Positions 54,697-64,000 of a DNA stretch of 64,000 nt are shown here, piece after piece. The notes under the pieces are model-generated. The model was given only the letters and a program-made list of their open reading frames with translations, did not search any database and was not told where the DNA came from. Both the position numbers and the translations under genes were made by a program. Each line of letters starts with the position of its first letter. The first letter of the stretch is position 1. This stretch comes from RFSX01 sp964591455 (GTDB taxonomy: Bacteria; Bacteroidota; Bacteroidia; Chitinophagales; Saprospiraceae). The stretch spans positions 1-64,000 of the forward strand of contig CAZQDZ010000008.1 in assembly GCA_964591455.1 (NCBI GenBank), read 5' to 3'.

Positions 54697-57600
54697 ATGA
54701 GACTGTTATCTATAGTATCTATCTTATTATTGATTGGTATAAACCAATTATCTGCACAGACATGCTTAGGCATTAATGTCAATTGCCGTCCTCAGCCTGC
54801 AGTCGTAGAATGTGAATGTGATATCTCCCCTATCAATCCAGCATTTATGGATTTCGAATCTCTAGGGAATGAGGATATTGTAGCCTTTGAAGGACTCGGT
54901 TTTTCTGTGACTACAACAGGAGATTGTGGTAATATTATTGTAAGAGCAAATGACAGAGAAGTACATCCCACTTCCTGTAGTGATACATTCTTTATAGAAC
55001 GTGTATATCAGGTGGAATCCCTCTTTGGAGGCCCAGTCAGGACATGTATAGATACATTCAAAACAGAATTTATTCCTCCTAATTTTCTAGTTGGAGCTAG
55101 AAGTGATACAATCACTTGTCAAGTCGATGTAGCAGTTACCTTTCAAGATTACATAGACAATTTCAGTTTCACTGAATTTTTACCTTGTTACCCAGAGACT
55201 CAAATAAGATATATAAATAACGTAGACCCAGTATTGGCCGCTGGCTGCGGAGGAAATGCCTCAGTAAGACCTCTAGTAGAACTATTAGGCCCCTGTACTG
55301 CCCGTTGTGCTGATATGGCTAGAGACATAAGCAATTTTGTTGTCTTAGATACTTTCCAATCTGTTATCACCTGCCCCCCAAACCCGCCAGCTCTAGACAT
55401 CAGTAATCTCATGATCGATGATATTATCACCGACCTCTTAGATGATTTTACTTTAGAATTTATGTGCATGGAACCGGTAGTAACAAATAACTACTCTATG
55501 GATAGCATTCAATTTGTGTCTTGTGATCCAGATGATCTTACAATCACAATTAATGCAGATGAGGATTGTTCTGACAATAGCAGTAGTTGTCAATTTACAG
55601 TAGAAATAACGAACAATGTTCTCCCAGAAATAACATTCATTCCAGATACTTTAAAATTAGAGTGTGGCGCTCCTGACAATGACGTGCTGGTAAATGATTG
55701 GTTAAGGATGGCACAGGCGCTTAGTTCACAAGGCATTGTCATAAATCTAAATAACACCAATGATGTAATAAACAACATTACACATACCTTTGATTTCAAT
55801 GTACTAGATGATCCTATCTGCAACATGGTTTTTGATATCACATTCGAAGCCTTCGATAATTGCAGCAGAAGTATTACCCAAAATGGTGTCATCATTATAG
55901 AAGACACACAGAGTCCTAGCGTTGTTTTCTGTCCTGCGGACCTACAAGTAAATGCAGATGACACTAATAGATTCACGATAGTAGATGATTGGATTAACTC
56001 TTATGCCGCTATGGATAATTGCAATCCCAATCCAATAATATCCAACAACTTTGACAGTGGCATTCTTGGATTTAATTGTGGTAATGTAGATACGCTAATC
56101 ACCTTCTTGGTGAATGATTTATGCAATGAGATTGATTCATTAGAATGTAAAGCCACCTTATCTATTATGGATAATGTCATGGACATCTTTTCGGGTGTAC
56201 CTAATGACACGGTTATCCAGTGTGAGAATCCCGTAAACAGACTCGTGATAGAACAATGGTTTGCAGGTATCTCTGCAGCCAACACCTTAGGTGTTCCTTT
56301 CCCGGTAGGTAACGATATTGACTTTTTTGATGCTCAGTTCACAGATTGTACTGGAGAAGTAACTGTCACTTTCGCATTCGAAAATGATTGTGGCATTATG
56401 AGGGATACCACTGCCAGTATCCAAATCACCGATGATATACCTCCAACGATAGGATGTCCTCAACCGATTACATTCGAAGGCAGCTTTGATGAGATAGAAG
56501 ATGATATAGATGCTTGGCTTGAAACGGCTAATCCCATGGACAATTGTACTGCGACCAGTGGGAGAAATTTCAGTTCGAGATTGTTTGAGAATATTTGTGA
56601 TACGGATACTGTGACGCAGCCTATTACCTTTTATGCTATAGATGGTTGCGGCAACATGAGTGCAAATAACTGCTCAGTAGATCTTACTATCATATCAGAT
56701 AAATCTCCTCTAATAACTTGTCCCCCACAATTGACCTTAGAATGTGGTACACCTAGCATTTTAGATAGTATCGTACAATGGTTGACCTTTGAGGGAAGTA
56801 ACTTTTCTGGCACCCCTATTTCAGCGACCAGCGATTTCAATCCGACTAACTTTAATGCTGTAGTCTGTGGAGATAATACTGTAGTCAACTTTACTGTGGA
56901 AGACTTGAATTGCAACAGATCTATAAGTTGCATGTCTACGATACGAATAGAAGATACGCTAAACCCAGAAATCACCTGCCCTGGAAACATCACAATTAAT
57001 TCGACTGCTCCAGATGCGCAATTCTTACTGAATGATTGGATCTTTAGCACCACATTTGGAGATAATGGGTGCAGCTCACCTGACTTTTTTACAGATCCCG
57101 TATTTGATCAAACAGGAGTTGATTTCTGTGAATTACAAACCAGTTCTAATGTACAATTTACAGTGATAGACATGTGCGGTCTTCAGAATGCGTGCATAGG
57201 ATTACTGACAATAAATAATGCCCCCCCAACAATCAATTGTCCTTCAAACAATTTGAATCTGGAATGTGGTGATATAAATAACGATGCACTCATAGCAGAT
57301 TGGTTAGAAGAAACTACAGCTATGTCCAATGCATTGGATGATTTATCGACAGTGGTTTCCCATGATTTTAATACCTCTTTCGTAGATACTTGTTTTCAGT
57401 CTGTGCCTGTCGTTTTCACTGTCCAAGATATTTGCGGGAAGGAGAATACATGTACAATGAACATTGTACTTTCTGACACAAAAGCACCAGTGGTCAACTG
57501 CCCTACTAACCCATTAAACTTGTTAGCAGGAGACACCTTGAAAATTCCAAAATTCGAAGCATTTCTAGAGCTGATTGCGATAGATGTAGAGGATTGTAAT

Positions 57601-59853
57601 GAAGTGATTCTGACAGATGATTTTGATGAGAGCCAATTGGATGGATTTAGCTGTGAAGAAGAAGACTTTGATGCACGATTGACTTTTACTGATGCGTGTG
57701 GATTGATATCCAATTGCCAAATTGAAATCAGCATTCAAAATAACATCCAAACTACCTTTATTAATTGTGTACCAGGCGCAGATGATTTCACAGTAGAATG
57801 TGGTAATCCCAATTACGAATCAGAGATAAGAGAGTGGATGGCATTGGTGACCGCTGAAGATGTATTTGGACTTGCTTTTCCTACGACACCTAATCTTGAT
57901 TTCAGTAATCCAGAGTTATTTCAGTGCGCTGGTTTTATTCCCATCACCTTTGAGCTTGTAGATTTGTGTGACAATTCACAGTCGTGTGCATTGAATTTGT
58001 TTATAGAAGACAATACGCCACCTGAAATTACAACCTGTCCTTCAGATACTTCATTAGTACTTGAGAGTCCAAGTTTTGATAGTGATGTAGAAACTTGGCT
58101 CCAGACTATAGTAAGTAGAGATAATTGTATCTCAAATCTGACAACGAATGACTCATATACGAGAATAACGTCTTTGGCTATGTGCCAAGCCTCAGAGGAT
58201 GTTCCTGTGGTTTTCACTGTGCTAGATGGTTGCAACAATACAACAAATTGTTTGTCTACCCTGACTGTTACTACAGATAGAGTGCCTACGATTAGCTGTC
58301 CGGGTAACCTTACTGTAGAATGTGGAGATTCAGACAACCAAATGATAATCAATAATCATATTAGTTCAGTCGAAGGATTAGATCCTGATGGAAATAATTT
58401 AGACCCAGATTTCTCTTTCGACATAACAGAATTACAAGCCTTTGATTGCGATGGTGTGATACCCATTTTATTTACTATAGAAGACAATTGTAATATACAA
58501 GATACCTGTTCCCTACTTATTATCTTAGAAGATACTACGGCACCGACTGCCATCTGTCCTACTCCGATAACGGTAAACTCTACTGATCCTGATGGAAGTA
58601 TGTTAATGCTGGATTGGATAGATAGCTTCACGACTTCTGATAATTGCTCTGATCCATTAGAGCAGATACAAAATGGTTTTGCAGTGCCTACCACTTTATG
58701 TAATTCTGAAGAGGAGATGAACATAGAATTCTATGCTGAGGACGCTTGTGGAATTAGAGATACTTGTATAGCAACAATTACAATCAATAAAGCAGCCCCT
58801 GAAATCACTTGTAATAATAACCTTGATATACAATGTGGAGAAGATGGGAATGATATGGTTATAGCGGCATGGATAAATAGTATTACAGCCACTAATAATA
58901 ACGGGAATATTATCCCTATAACGGATGACTTTATGCAAGCTAATTTTGATAATGCTTGTGAAAATGAAATCATCGTCACCTTTACTGCTATAGACGAGTG
59001 TGGTGAACCCAGTGTAGATTGTCTACAAACAATATCTCAGGTAGATACTATTGCACCTGCTATTACACTTTGTCCTCAGTCAATAGTAATTGATGTAGAA
59101 GAACCCAATCTTATGGCATCTGTCACAAACTGGAGAGAAGGTTTCTCAGCCATGGACCTATGCAATTCTGCGAAAACCTCTGATGACTTTAATTTAAGCA
59201 TAGATGCATTTGATTGTGGGTCTGCTCAAACTGTGATATTCACTGCTATCGACGAATGCGATAACATCAATACAGATTGCACGGCCAATATATCTTTTGA
59301 AAACAGAAGAGACGTAGATATAATATGTCCTGAACCTATACAAGTGAATTGTAATGAACCTGGAAGTTTGATTGAAGTTCAGCGTTTTCTTCTGGACTTT
59401 ATAGCTGTATCCGAGGACCCTATATTTGATGTAACCAATAATATAGATATAGACAATCTACCATTAGATTGTTCTGATGTTATCACACAAGCAGTAACTA
59501 TTACGCTGGTGGATAACTGTGGCAATACAGCAGAATGCCCCACTAGTATAGAGTATCTCCCTGCAGCTAGAGTCTTTATACCTAATATATTCAATCCTTC
59601 TCTAGGTGGAGATGATGCGTTCTTCGCGATTAGGACTAATATAGCTGTTCAGGAAATAGAGTCTATGCGTATCTATAGTCGCTGGGGAGATTTGATGTTT
59701 GAGAGAGAAAATTTTGATCCTAATGCTGAACAAGGTTGGGATGGAAGAAATAGATTCGGTAAGCAGTTACAGGGTGTGTACACTTATAGGGTTGTGTACC
59801 AGGATATCTTCGGCAATCCATTTGAAGAAATAGGGACATTGACCCTGCTCTAG
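54697..59853 (+). CDS. 1718-residue surface protein of alternating Cys-rich repeats, T9SS type B
   Basis: Signal peptide (about 1-20, ending LSAQ), an N-terminal region (about 25-300) partly homologous to its upstream neighbour, then fifteen repeats of about 87 residues (about 310-1622) and a CHU_C domain (VFIPNIFNPSLGGDDAFF...YSRWGDLMF...GWDGRNR, about 1625-1718). The repeats resemble HYR-type Ig domains: CP opening, Ile/Leu strand, a mid W, V-x-FT-x-x-D-x-CG near the end and a closing DTxxP. They strictly alternate: type A has ECG after the CP strand and no DNC; type B lacks ECG and has a mid-repeat DNC. Each repeat has about five Cys. Likely an extracellular stalk or adhesin; the ligand is unknown. 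Confidence 0.92.
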   Translation: MRLLSIVSILLLIGINQLSAQTCLGINVNCRPQPAVVECECDISPINPAFMDFESLGNEDIVAFEGLGFSVTTTGDCGNIIVRANDREVHPTSCSDTFFIERVYQVESLFGGPVRTCIDTFKTEFIPPNFLVGARSDTITCQVDVAVTFQDYIDNFSFTEFLPCYPETQIRYINNVDPVLAAGCGGNASVRPLVELLGPCTARCADMARDISNFVVLDTFQSVITCPPNPPALDISNLMIDDIITDLLDDFTLEFMCMEPVVTNNYSMDSIQFVSCDPDDLTITINADEDCSDNSSSCQFTVEITNNVLPEITFIPDTLKLECGAPDNDVLVNDWLRMAQALSSQGIVINLNNTNDVINNITHTFDFNVLDDPICNMVFDITFEAFDNCSRSITQNGVIIIEDTQSPSVVFCPADLQVNADDTNRFTIVDDWINSYAAMDNCNPNPIISNNFDSGILGFNCGNVDTLITFLVNDLCNEIDSLECKATLSIMDNVMDIFSGVPNDTVIQCENPVNRLVIEQWFAGISAANTLGVPFPVGNDIDFFDAQFTDCTGEVTVTFAFENDCGIMRDTTASIQITDDIPPTIGCPQPITFEGSFDEIEDDIDAWLETANPMDNCTATSGRNFSSRLFENICDTDTVTQPITFYAIDGCGNMSANNCSVDLTIISDKSPLITCPPQLTLECGTPSILDSIVQWLTFEGSNFSGTPISATSDFNPTNFNAVVCGDNTVVNFTVEDLNCNRSISCMSTIRIEDTLNPEITCPGNITINSTAPDAQFLLNDWIFSTTFGDNGCSSPDFFTDPVFDQTGVDFCELQTSSNVQFTVIDMCGLQNACIGLLTINNAPPTINCPSNNLNLECGDINNDALIADWLEETTAMSNALDDLSTVVSHDFNTSFVDTCFQSVPVVFTVQDICGKENTCTMNIVLSDTKAPVVNCPTNPLNLLAGDTLKIPKFEAFLELIAIDVEDCNEVILTDDFDESQLDGFSCEEEDFDARLTFTDACGLISNCQIEISIQNNIQTTFINCVPGADDFTVECGNPNYESEIREWMALVTAEDVFGLAFPTTPNLDFSNPELFQCAGFIPITFELVDLCDNSQSCALNLFIEDNTPPEITTCPSDTSLVLESPSFDSDVETWLQTIVSRDNCISNLTTNDSYTRITSLAMCQASEDVPVVFTVLDGCNNTTNCLSTLTVTTDRVPTISCPGNLTVECGDSDNQMIINNHISSVEGLDPDGNNLDPDFSFDITELQAFDCDGVIPILFTIEDNCNIQDTCSLLIILEDTTAPTAICPTPITVNSTDPDGSMLMLDWIDSFTTSDNCSDPLEQIQNGFAVPTTLCNSEEEMNIEFYAEDACGIRDTCIATITINKAAPEITCNNNLDIQCGEDGNDMVIAAWINSITATNNNGNIIPITDDFMQANFDNACENEIIVTFTAIDECGEPSVDCLQTISQVDTIAPAITLCPQSIVIDVEEPNLMASVTNWREGFSAMDLCNSAKTSDDFNLSIDAFDCGSAQTVIFTAIDECDNINTDCTANISFENRRDVDIICPEPIQVNCNEPGSLIEVQRFLLDFIAVSEDPIFDVTNNIDIDNLPLDCSDVITQAVTITLVDNCGNTAECPTSIEYLPAARVFIPNIFNPSLGGDDAFFAIRTNIAVQEIESMRIYSRWGDLMFERENFDPNAEQGWDGRNRFGKQLQGVYTYRVVYQDIFGNPFEEIGTLTLL

Positions 59854-59939
59854 CACACTCTCTATCTAAGAAAATCCAAGTCCTTTTAGAGCTGCAGAAT
59901 AATCAATTCTGGATTCTTTATCGAGGTTAAAAATTCAGG

Positions 59940-59960
59940 TTATCCACATTCTGTGGACAA
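59940..59960. promoter_or_regulatory. Pair of inverted DnaA-box-like sites
   Basis: TTATCCACA (59940-59948) matches the strong DnaA box exactly. Three bases on, TGTGGACAA (59952-59960) is the reverse complement of TTGTCCACA, one base from consensus. Together they make the palindrome TCCACA-ttc-TGTGGA in the carB upstream region, about 40 bases before the carB -7 box. It could bind DnaA or another regulator, or be chance. Confidence 0.3.
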
Positions 59961-59997
59961 GGACTGTTTACCTCCCTAATACTTAATTCAATTCGCT

Positions 59998-60005
59998 TAT
60001 ATTTG
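59998..60005 (+). promoter_or_regulatory. -7 promoter box of carB
   Basis: TATATTTG matches TAnnTTTG exactly, 33 bases before the carB ATG. No TTG at the standard -33 distance is evident. Confidence 0.5.
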
Positions 60006-60038
60006 CCTCCGATTTTATAAAAAAAGACCTGCCCTAGT

Positions 60039-62855
60039 ATGCCTCTAGACCCGTCTATCAAGTCCGTCCTTATAATAGGTAGCGGACCCATTATCATAGG
60101 TCAAGCCTGTGAATTTGACTATTCGGGAACTCAAGCTTCCCGATCTCTACGTGAAGAAGGAATAGAAGTCAGCCTTATCAATTCCAACCCTGCTACCATC
60201 ATGACTGATGAGATTACTGCAGATTTTATCTACTTGAAGCCACTCACTGTCCAGAGTCTTAGGGAGATATTGGAAGAGAGACATATAGATGCCGTCCTAG
60301 CCACTATGGGTGGACAAACGGCCCTAAACTTGGCTATAGAAGCAGGTAAGCAGGGCTTATGGAAAGAGTTTAATACTAAGCTCATTGGTGTAGATTTAGA
60401 AGCGATAGAACTTGCAGAAAACAGAGAAGAATTCAGAAAGCATGTGATTAAGCTTGGCCTTTCTGTAGCGCCATCTTTTATTGCCAATTCGTTTTTAGAA
60501 GGTAAAGATGCCTCGCAGAAAATAGGTTTCCCACTCGTAATAAGACCTTCCTACACCTTGGGAGGTACTGGCGGTGGCTTCGTCATGGAAGAGAAAGACT
60601 TTGATGAGGCGCTTAGAAGAGGTCTCAATGCCTCACCTACACATGAGGTTCTTGTGGAGAGAGCTGTATTGGGATGGAAGGAATACGAACTGGAGCTACT
60701 TAGAGATAATAATGACAATGTGGTTATTATCTGTACAGTAGAAAATTTAGACCCAATGGGTATCCATACTGGGGATAGTATAACAGTAGCGCCAGCGATG
60801 ACCTTATCTGACAGAGCCTATCAGGAGATGAGAGATCAGGCCATCTTACTTATGAGAAGCATGGGTAATTTTGCTGGTGGATGCAACATTCAGTTTTCTG
60901 TAGACCCAGAAACTGAGCATATTATCTGCATTGAAATCAATCCTAGAGTATCCCGATCCTCTGCACTTGCAAGTAAAGCTACAGGCTACCCTATTGCAAA
61001 GATTGCCGCTAAATTGGCCTTGGGATATAATCTGGATGAACTTAACAATCAAATTACAAAAACCACTTCTGCTTATTTTGAGCCAACCTTAGATTATGTA
61101 ATTGTCAAAATGCCGAGATGGAATTTTGATAAGTTCTATGGTTCTGACCACACCTTGGGACTACAAATGAAATCTGTAGGTGAGGTTATGTCTATCGGCC
61201 GAACATTTACGGAAGCACTGCAAAAGGCATGTCAATCCCAAGAAAACAATAGAGCTGGATTAGGTGCTGATAAGAAAGAATGGATTAAGACTGATGATAT
61301 CATAGAGCGATTAGAAAAAGTCAGTGATGATAGAATCTATAGAGTAAAAGATGCCTTGCGACTCGGAGTGCCAATAAAGTCAGTCCATAAACTCACCAAA
61401 ATAGACCCATGGTATCTTAAGCAAATCAAGCAGCTTGTAGATCTGGAAAATGAACTAGGGAAGTACAATGTCCCTGAAGATATACCAGAGGCATTCTTAA
61501 GAAAGCTTAAAGTAAATGGCTACTCTGATGCGCAGATTGCTTGGCTAATGCGAATAGAGGAACAAGCAGTCACGCAATACAGAAAATCTATAGGCATCGT
61601 CAGAACTTACAAGATGGTAGATACTTGTGCTGCTGAATTTGAGGCGCATACGCCTTACTTCTATTCTACATTCGATAGTGAAAATGAAAGCATTCCTTCT
61701 GACAAAAAGAAAATAGTCGTCCTCGGCTCTGGACCGAATAGAATAGGACAAGGCATTGAATTTGACTACTGTTGTGTGCACGGCGTTCTCGCCATTAAAG
61801 AAGCTGGTTATGAATCAATCATGATTAATTGTAACCCAGAAACAGTATCTACAGACTTTGATATTGCTGATAAACTATACTTTGAACCTATCTACTGGGA
61901 GCACCTACAAGAAATTCTGGACTTAGAAAAACCTGAAGGGGTCATCATCCAACTAGGAGGACAAACAGCACTCAAACTTGCAGAAAAGATAAGAGCTGCA
62001 GGATATAATATAATCGGAACAGATTATGAAAGCATGGACCTTGCAGAAGACAGAGGCCGATTCTCTGACTTACTTAAAGAATTAGACATCCCGTATCCTA
62101 AATATGGGGTTGCCAAGGATGTAGATAAAGCTATAGAGATAGCGAATGAAGTCACCTACCCAGTACTTGTCAGACCTTCCTATGTCTTAGGTGGTCAGCG
62201 GATGCGAATTGTAATCAATGATGATGAGCTAGAAAGACATGTACTTAGCATATTCAAGCATCTGCCTGAGAACAAAGTCTTGATAGATCAGTTCCTAGAA
62301 AGAGCAAAAGAAGCAGAGGTAGACGCCATTTGTGATGGTGATGATGTGCTTATAATGGGGATCATGGAACACATAGAGCCGGCAGGAATTCACTCGGGAG
62401 ACAGTTCTGCAGTGCTACCTACTTACTCCCTGTCTGATGATGTCCTAGATCAGATGAAGCGCTATACACACGAACTTGCAAAAGCCCTAAATACAAGAGG
62501 ACTAATCAATATTCAGTTTGCCATCAAAGATGAGAAAGTATATGTCATAGAAGCCAACCCAAGAGCTTCAAGAACGACGCCTTTTATCGCCAAAGCTTAT
62601 AAGGTGCCTTTCCTTAAGATTGCCACTCATGTGATGCTTGGCCACAAAAAACTTAAGGACTTTGATGTTCAGAAGAATTTGGAAGGATATGCTATTAAGG
62701 TTCCAGTATTCTCATTTAATAAGTTTCCAAATGTGGATAAACAGCTCGGACCTGAAATGAAATCTACAGGGGAGGCTATCAGATTTATTAAAGACTTAAA
62801 TGACCCATTCTTTAGAAAGCTAGATAAAGAAAGGAGTATGTATCTCTCTCGATAG
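60039..62855 (+). CDS. carB: Carbamoyl-phosphate synthase large subunit, short form
   Basis: 938 residues against 1073 in E. coli. With CarA it makes carbamoyl phosphate from bicarbonate, ammonia and 2 ATP for arginine and pyrimidines. Both synthetase halves are complete: first half IGSGPIIIGQACEFDYSGTQ to about 400, oligomerisation region about 400-550, second half LGSGPNRIGQGIEFDY onward, with ATP-grasp sites VRPSYTLGGTGGG and VRPSYVLGGQRM. The protein ends just after FNKFPNVDKQLGPEMKSTGE, so the C-terminal MGS-like allosteric domain of about 120-130 residues is absent. The stop is not a recent frameshift as far as I can see: a T9SS gene converges 23 bases on. carA is not in the window. Confidence 0.95.
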   Translation: MPLDPSIKSVLIIGSGPIIIGQACEFDYSGTQASRSLREEGIEVSLINSNPATIMTDEITADFIYLKPLTVQSLREILEERHIDAVLATMGGQTALNLAIEAGKQGLWKEFNTKLIGVDLEAIELAENREEFRKHVIKLGLSVAPSFIANSFLEGKDASQKIGFPLVIRPSYTLGGTGGGFVMEEKDFDEALRRGLNASPTHEVLVERAVLGWKEYELELLRDNNDNVVIICTVENLDPMGIHTGDSITVAPAMTLSDRAYQEMRDQAILLMRSMGNFAGGCNIQFSVDPETEHIICIEINPRVSRSSALASKATGYPIAKIAAKLALGYNLDELNNQITKTTSAYFEPTLDYVIVKMPRWNFDKFYGSDHTLGLQMKSVGEVMSIGRTFTEALQKACQSQENNRAGLGADKKEWIKTDDIIERLEKVSDDRIYRVKDALRLGVPIKSVHKLTKIDPWYLKQIKQLVDLENELGKYNVPEDIPEAFLRKLKVNGYSDAQIAWLMRIEEQAVTQYRKSIGIVRTYKMVDTCAAEFEAHTPYFYSTFDSENESIPSDKKKIVVLGSGPNRIGQGIEFDYCCVHGVLAIKEAGYESIMINCNPETVSTDFDIADKLYFEPIYWEHLQEILDLEKPEGVIIQLGGQTALKLAEKIRAAGYNIIGTDYESMDLAEDRGRFSDLLKELDIPYPKYGVAKDVDKAIEIANEVTYPVLVRPSYVLGGQRMRIVINDDELERHVLSIFKHLPENKVLIDQFLERAKEAEVDAICDGDDVLIMGIMEHIEPAGIHSGDSSAVLPTYSLSDDVLDQMKRYTHELAKALNTRGLINIQFAIKDEKVYVIEANPRASRTTPFIAKAYKVPFLKIATHVMLGHKKLKDFDVQKNLEGYAIKVPVFSFNKFPNVDKQLGPEMKSTGEAIRFIKDLNDPFFRKLDKERSMYLSR

Positions 62856-62878
62856 ATAATTGAGTGATAATAATCTAG

Positions 62879-64000
62879 TTATTCATGCTTCATAACCTTC
62901 TGTATCATACTGCCTTCTTCAGTCAGTATCTGAAATAGGTATATGCCTGCTGAATAAGTTGAAAGTGATAATTCATTTTCGCCTGTCTCCAAGGTTTGTT
63001 CACTTACCAACCTTCCTTGATTATCCATTATGATAAGAGTAGCTGTCTTTATGTCATCGAGATCTATCATAAGTAGATCCACCGTAGGGTTAGGATAAAT
63101 CTGGATACCCTGCAAAAAATTAGTCGCTTCAGTAGATGTAACTATGTTCACATTAACCGGTACGCGGATAGAAGAACAAATATTATTATTTGGCAGAATG
63201 ACAATAGACTCAACCCAAAAGATTGTATCTGAGGATACATTTACGATGAGGGTATTAGAGTTGCTAAGTAACTCTCCACCTACTTCTGAATCCCACCAAG
63301 CTATTATATCTCCTTCTGCTAACAATGTAATTGGACCTCCAGATGAAATAGTAACATCATCTACTTCTGGAGGTGGTGCAGCAAAGAGATTTATGGTGAC
63401 AGTATCTGTACTTACTACATTGCCACACAAATTAGTATACGTGGCAAAATAATCTCCTGGTTCTATAACAAAAAGCAATGGATCTGTGCTACCTGTATTC
63501 CACAATAAATCTGGATTGGGTTCCACTTCTATATAAACACCAGAGCCTTCGCAAAAGAAAGTACCTCTCGGCGTCATTACATTAAGTACCTCGGCATCTG
63601 ATTGTAATTCAAATGGCTGAGAAATGGCAGTACAGCCATTGGCATCGGTCACAGTAACATTGTAGAACCCCGATTCATCTACTGTTATTTGTTCTGTGAC
63701 TTCTCCTGTAGACCAAAGATAGTCTGAGAATCCTCCTGGGGCGGCTATAGTTATTGTCAAAGAATCACATAAGAAAGCAGTCCCTAATATTTCCATAGAT
63801 ACAAACTCCAATGCACAATTATTTTCATCAACAAAAATCCTGCTATCTACTTCTGGCTGGACTATAATAGAACGTGCACCTGAAGGCCATGTAACAACCA
63901 AGCTATCTATCTCAATAGACTCCCCTAAACCAAAATGAGTATTCAGTGTACTCATAGGTCTCCACGACTGAGTAGCTCTTACTTCACGCATCTGCTTACC
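62879..64000 (-). CDS. ASPIC/UnbV-domain protein with T9SS type A sorting domain (5' end outside window)
   Basis: The frame is open to the right edge, so only the last 373 or so codons are seen; the ATG at 63991 is internal. The first visible part is an ASPIC/UnbV domain (QMREVRATQSWRPMSTL, HFGLGESIEIDSLVVTWPSG), which in Bacteroidota normally follows several FG-GAP/VCBS repeats. Two Ig-like domains follow (about 80-155: GFSDYLWSTGEVTEQITVDESGFY, and about 160-270). A type A sorting domain ends the protein (IQIYPNPTVDLLMIDL...AGIYLFQILTEEG...QKVMKHE). It is a secreted surface or released protein of unknown role. Confidence 0.88.
   Translation of the reverse strand, partial: GKQMREVRATQSWRPMSTLNTHFGLGESIEIDSLVVTWPSGARSIIVQPEVDSRIFVDENNCALEFVSMEILGTAFLCDSLTITIAAPGGFSDYLWSTGEVTEQITVDESGFYNVTVTDANGCTAISQPFELQSDAEVLNVMTPRGTFFCEGSGVYIEVEPNPDLLWNTGSTDPLLFVIEPGDYFATYTNLCGNVVSTDTVTINLFAAPPPEVDDVTISSGGPITLLAEGDIIAWWDSEVGGELLSNSNTLIVNVSSDTIFWVESIVILPNNNICSSIRVPVNVNIVTSTEATNFLQGIQIYPNPTVDLLMIDLDDIKTATLIIMDNQGRLVSEQTLETGENELSLSTYSAGIYLFQILTEEGSMIQKVMKHE

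Noticed and set aside
1..64000. CRISPR arrays, insertion sequences, prophage and toxin-antitoxin pairs
   Set aside because: No regularly spaced direct repeats of CRISPR type, transposase, integrase or paired toxin/antitoxin frames were found by reading; the only direct repeats are the tRNA-Asp units and protein repeats.

Overview
The window reads as chromosome of a Bacteroidota bacterium, most likely in or near Saprospiria. The evidence is: many secreted proteins with type IX secretion (T9SS) C-terminal sorting domains of both type A and type B (gliding-motility/CHU_C type); Bacteroidota-type promoter boxes (TAnnTTTG) just upstream of several genes; frequent TTG/GTG starts without clear Shine-Dalgarno sequences; and gene orders typical of the phylum (acpP-fabF-rnc, TPR-DUF4292-EnvC-like M23, uppS-bamA). 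The lineage call is inference from gene content; no rRNA is present. No CRISPR array, insertion sequence, phage or T9SS machinery gene was seen.

Layout. 1-450: the 5' part of a tRNA-Asp gene (minus strand, cut by the window edge), with two decayed copies of its 5' end spaced about 181 bp apart and a series of hairpins. 0.6-1.9 kb: a membrane protein joining a degenerate HD domain to a Pycsar-effector-like (PycTM) membrane domain. 2.3-4.2 kb: accA-dapA. 4.4-9.1 kb: a 1565-residue repeat-rich T9SS type B surface protein. 9.1-12.6 kb (minus): acpP-fabF-rnc and a membrane hydrolase. 12.9-19.3 kb: pyk, then TPR protein, DUF4292 lipoprotein, EnvC-like factor and hflX. 19.3-22.8 kb (minus): uppS-bamA. 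23-28.4 kb: lipoprotein, WecA/MraY-type sugar-phosphate transferase, ankyrin protein, crcB, uvrA. 28.5-29.9 kb (minus): a T9SS-targeted di-heme cytochrome peroxidase. 30.2-38.9 kb: proC, glyS, HAD phosphatase, mscS, recX, small unknowns, a CPA-type antiporter and a TIM-barrel-like secreted protein. 39-43.4 kb (minus): three T9SS type A proteins, two of which combine a jelly-roll domain with a thioredoxin-fold CxxC domain. 43.7-47.7 kb: FAD oxidoreductase, membrane polyferredoxin, nadC. 47.8-51.8 kb (minus): a 35-residue membrane peptide, then pyrD, a Crp/Fnr regulator and dnaX. 52-59.9 kb: two paralogous T9SS type B giants built of cysteine-rich repeats. 60-62.9 kb: a short-form carB. 62.9-64 kb: the 3' end of an ASPIC/UnbV T9SS protein.

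Most of the window is housekeeping: envelope assembly (bamA, uppS, EnvC-like), fatty acids (accA, acpP, fabF), amino acids (dapA, proC), nucleotides (carB, pyrD, nadC) and DNA maintenance (uvrA, dnaX, recX). Between these blocks lie large cell-surface genes. The most unusual points are the strict A/B alternation of two repeat types in the 1718-residue surface protein and its neighbour, the secreted CxxC pair at 39.8-43.4 kb, the HD-PycTM fusion whose HD metal dyad has become Ser-Arg, the structured tRNA-Asp remnant region at the left edge, and the unannotated 35-residue membrane peptide.
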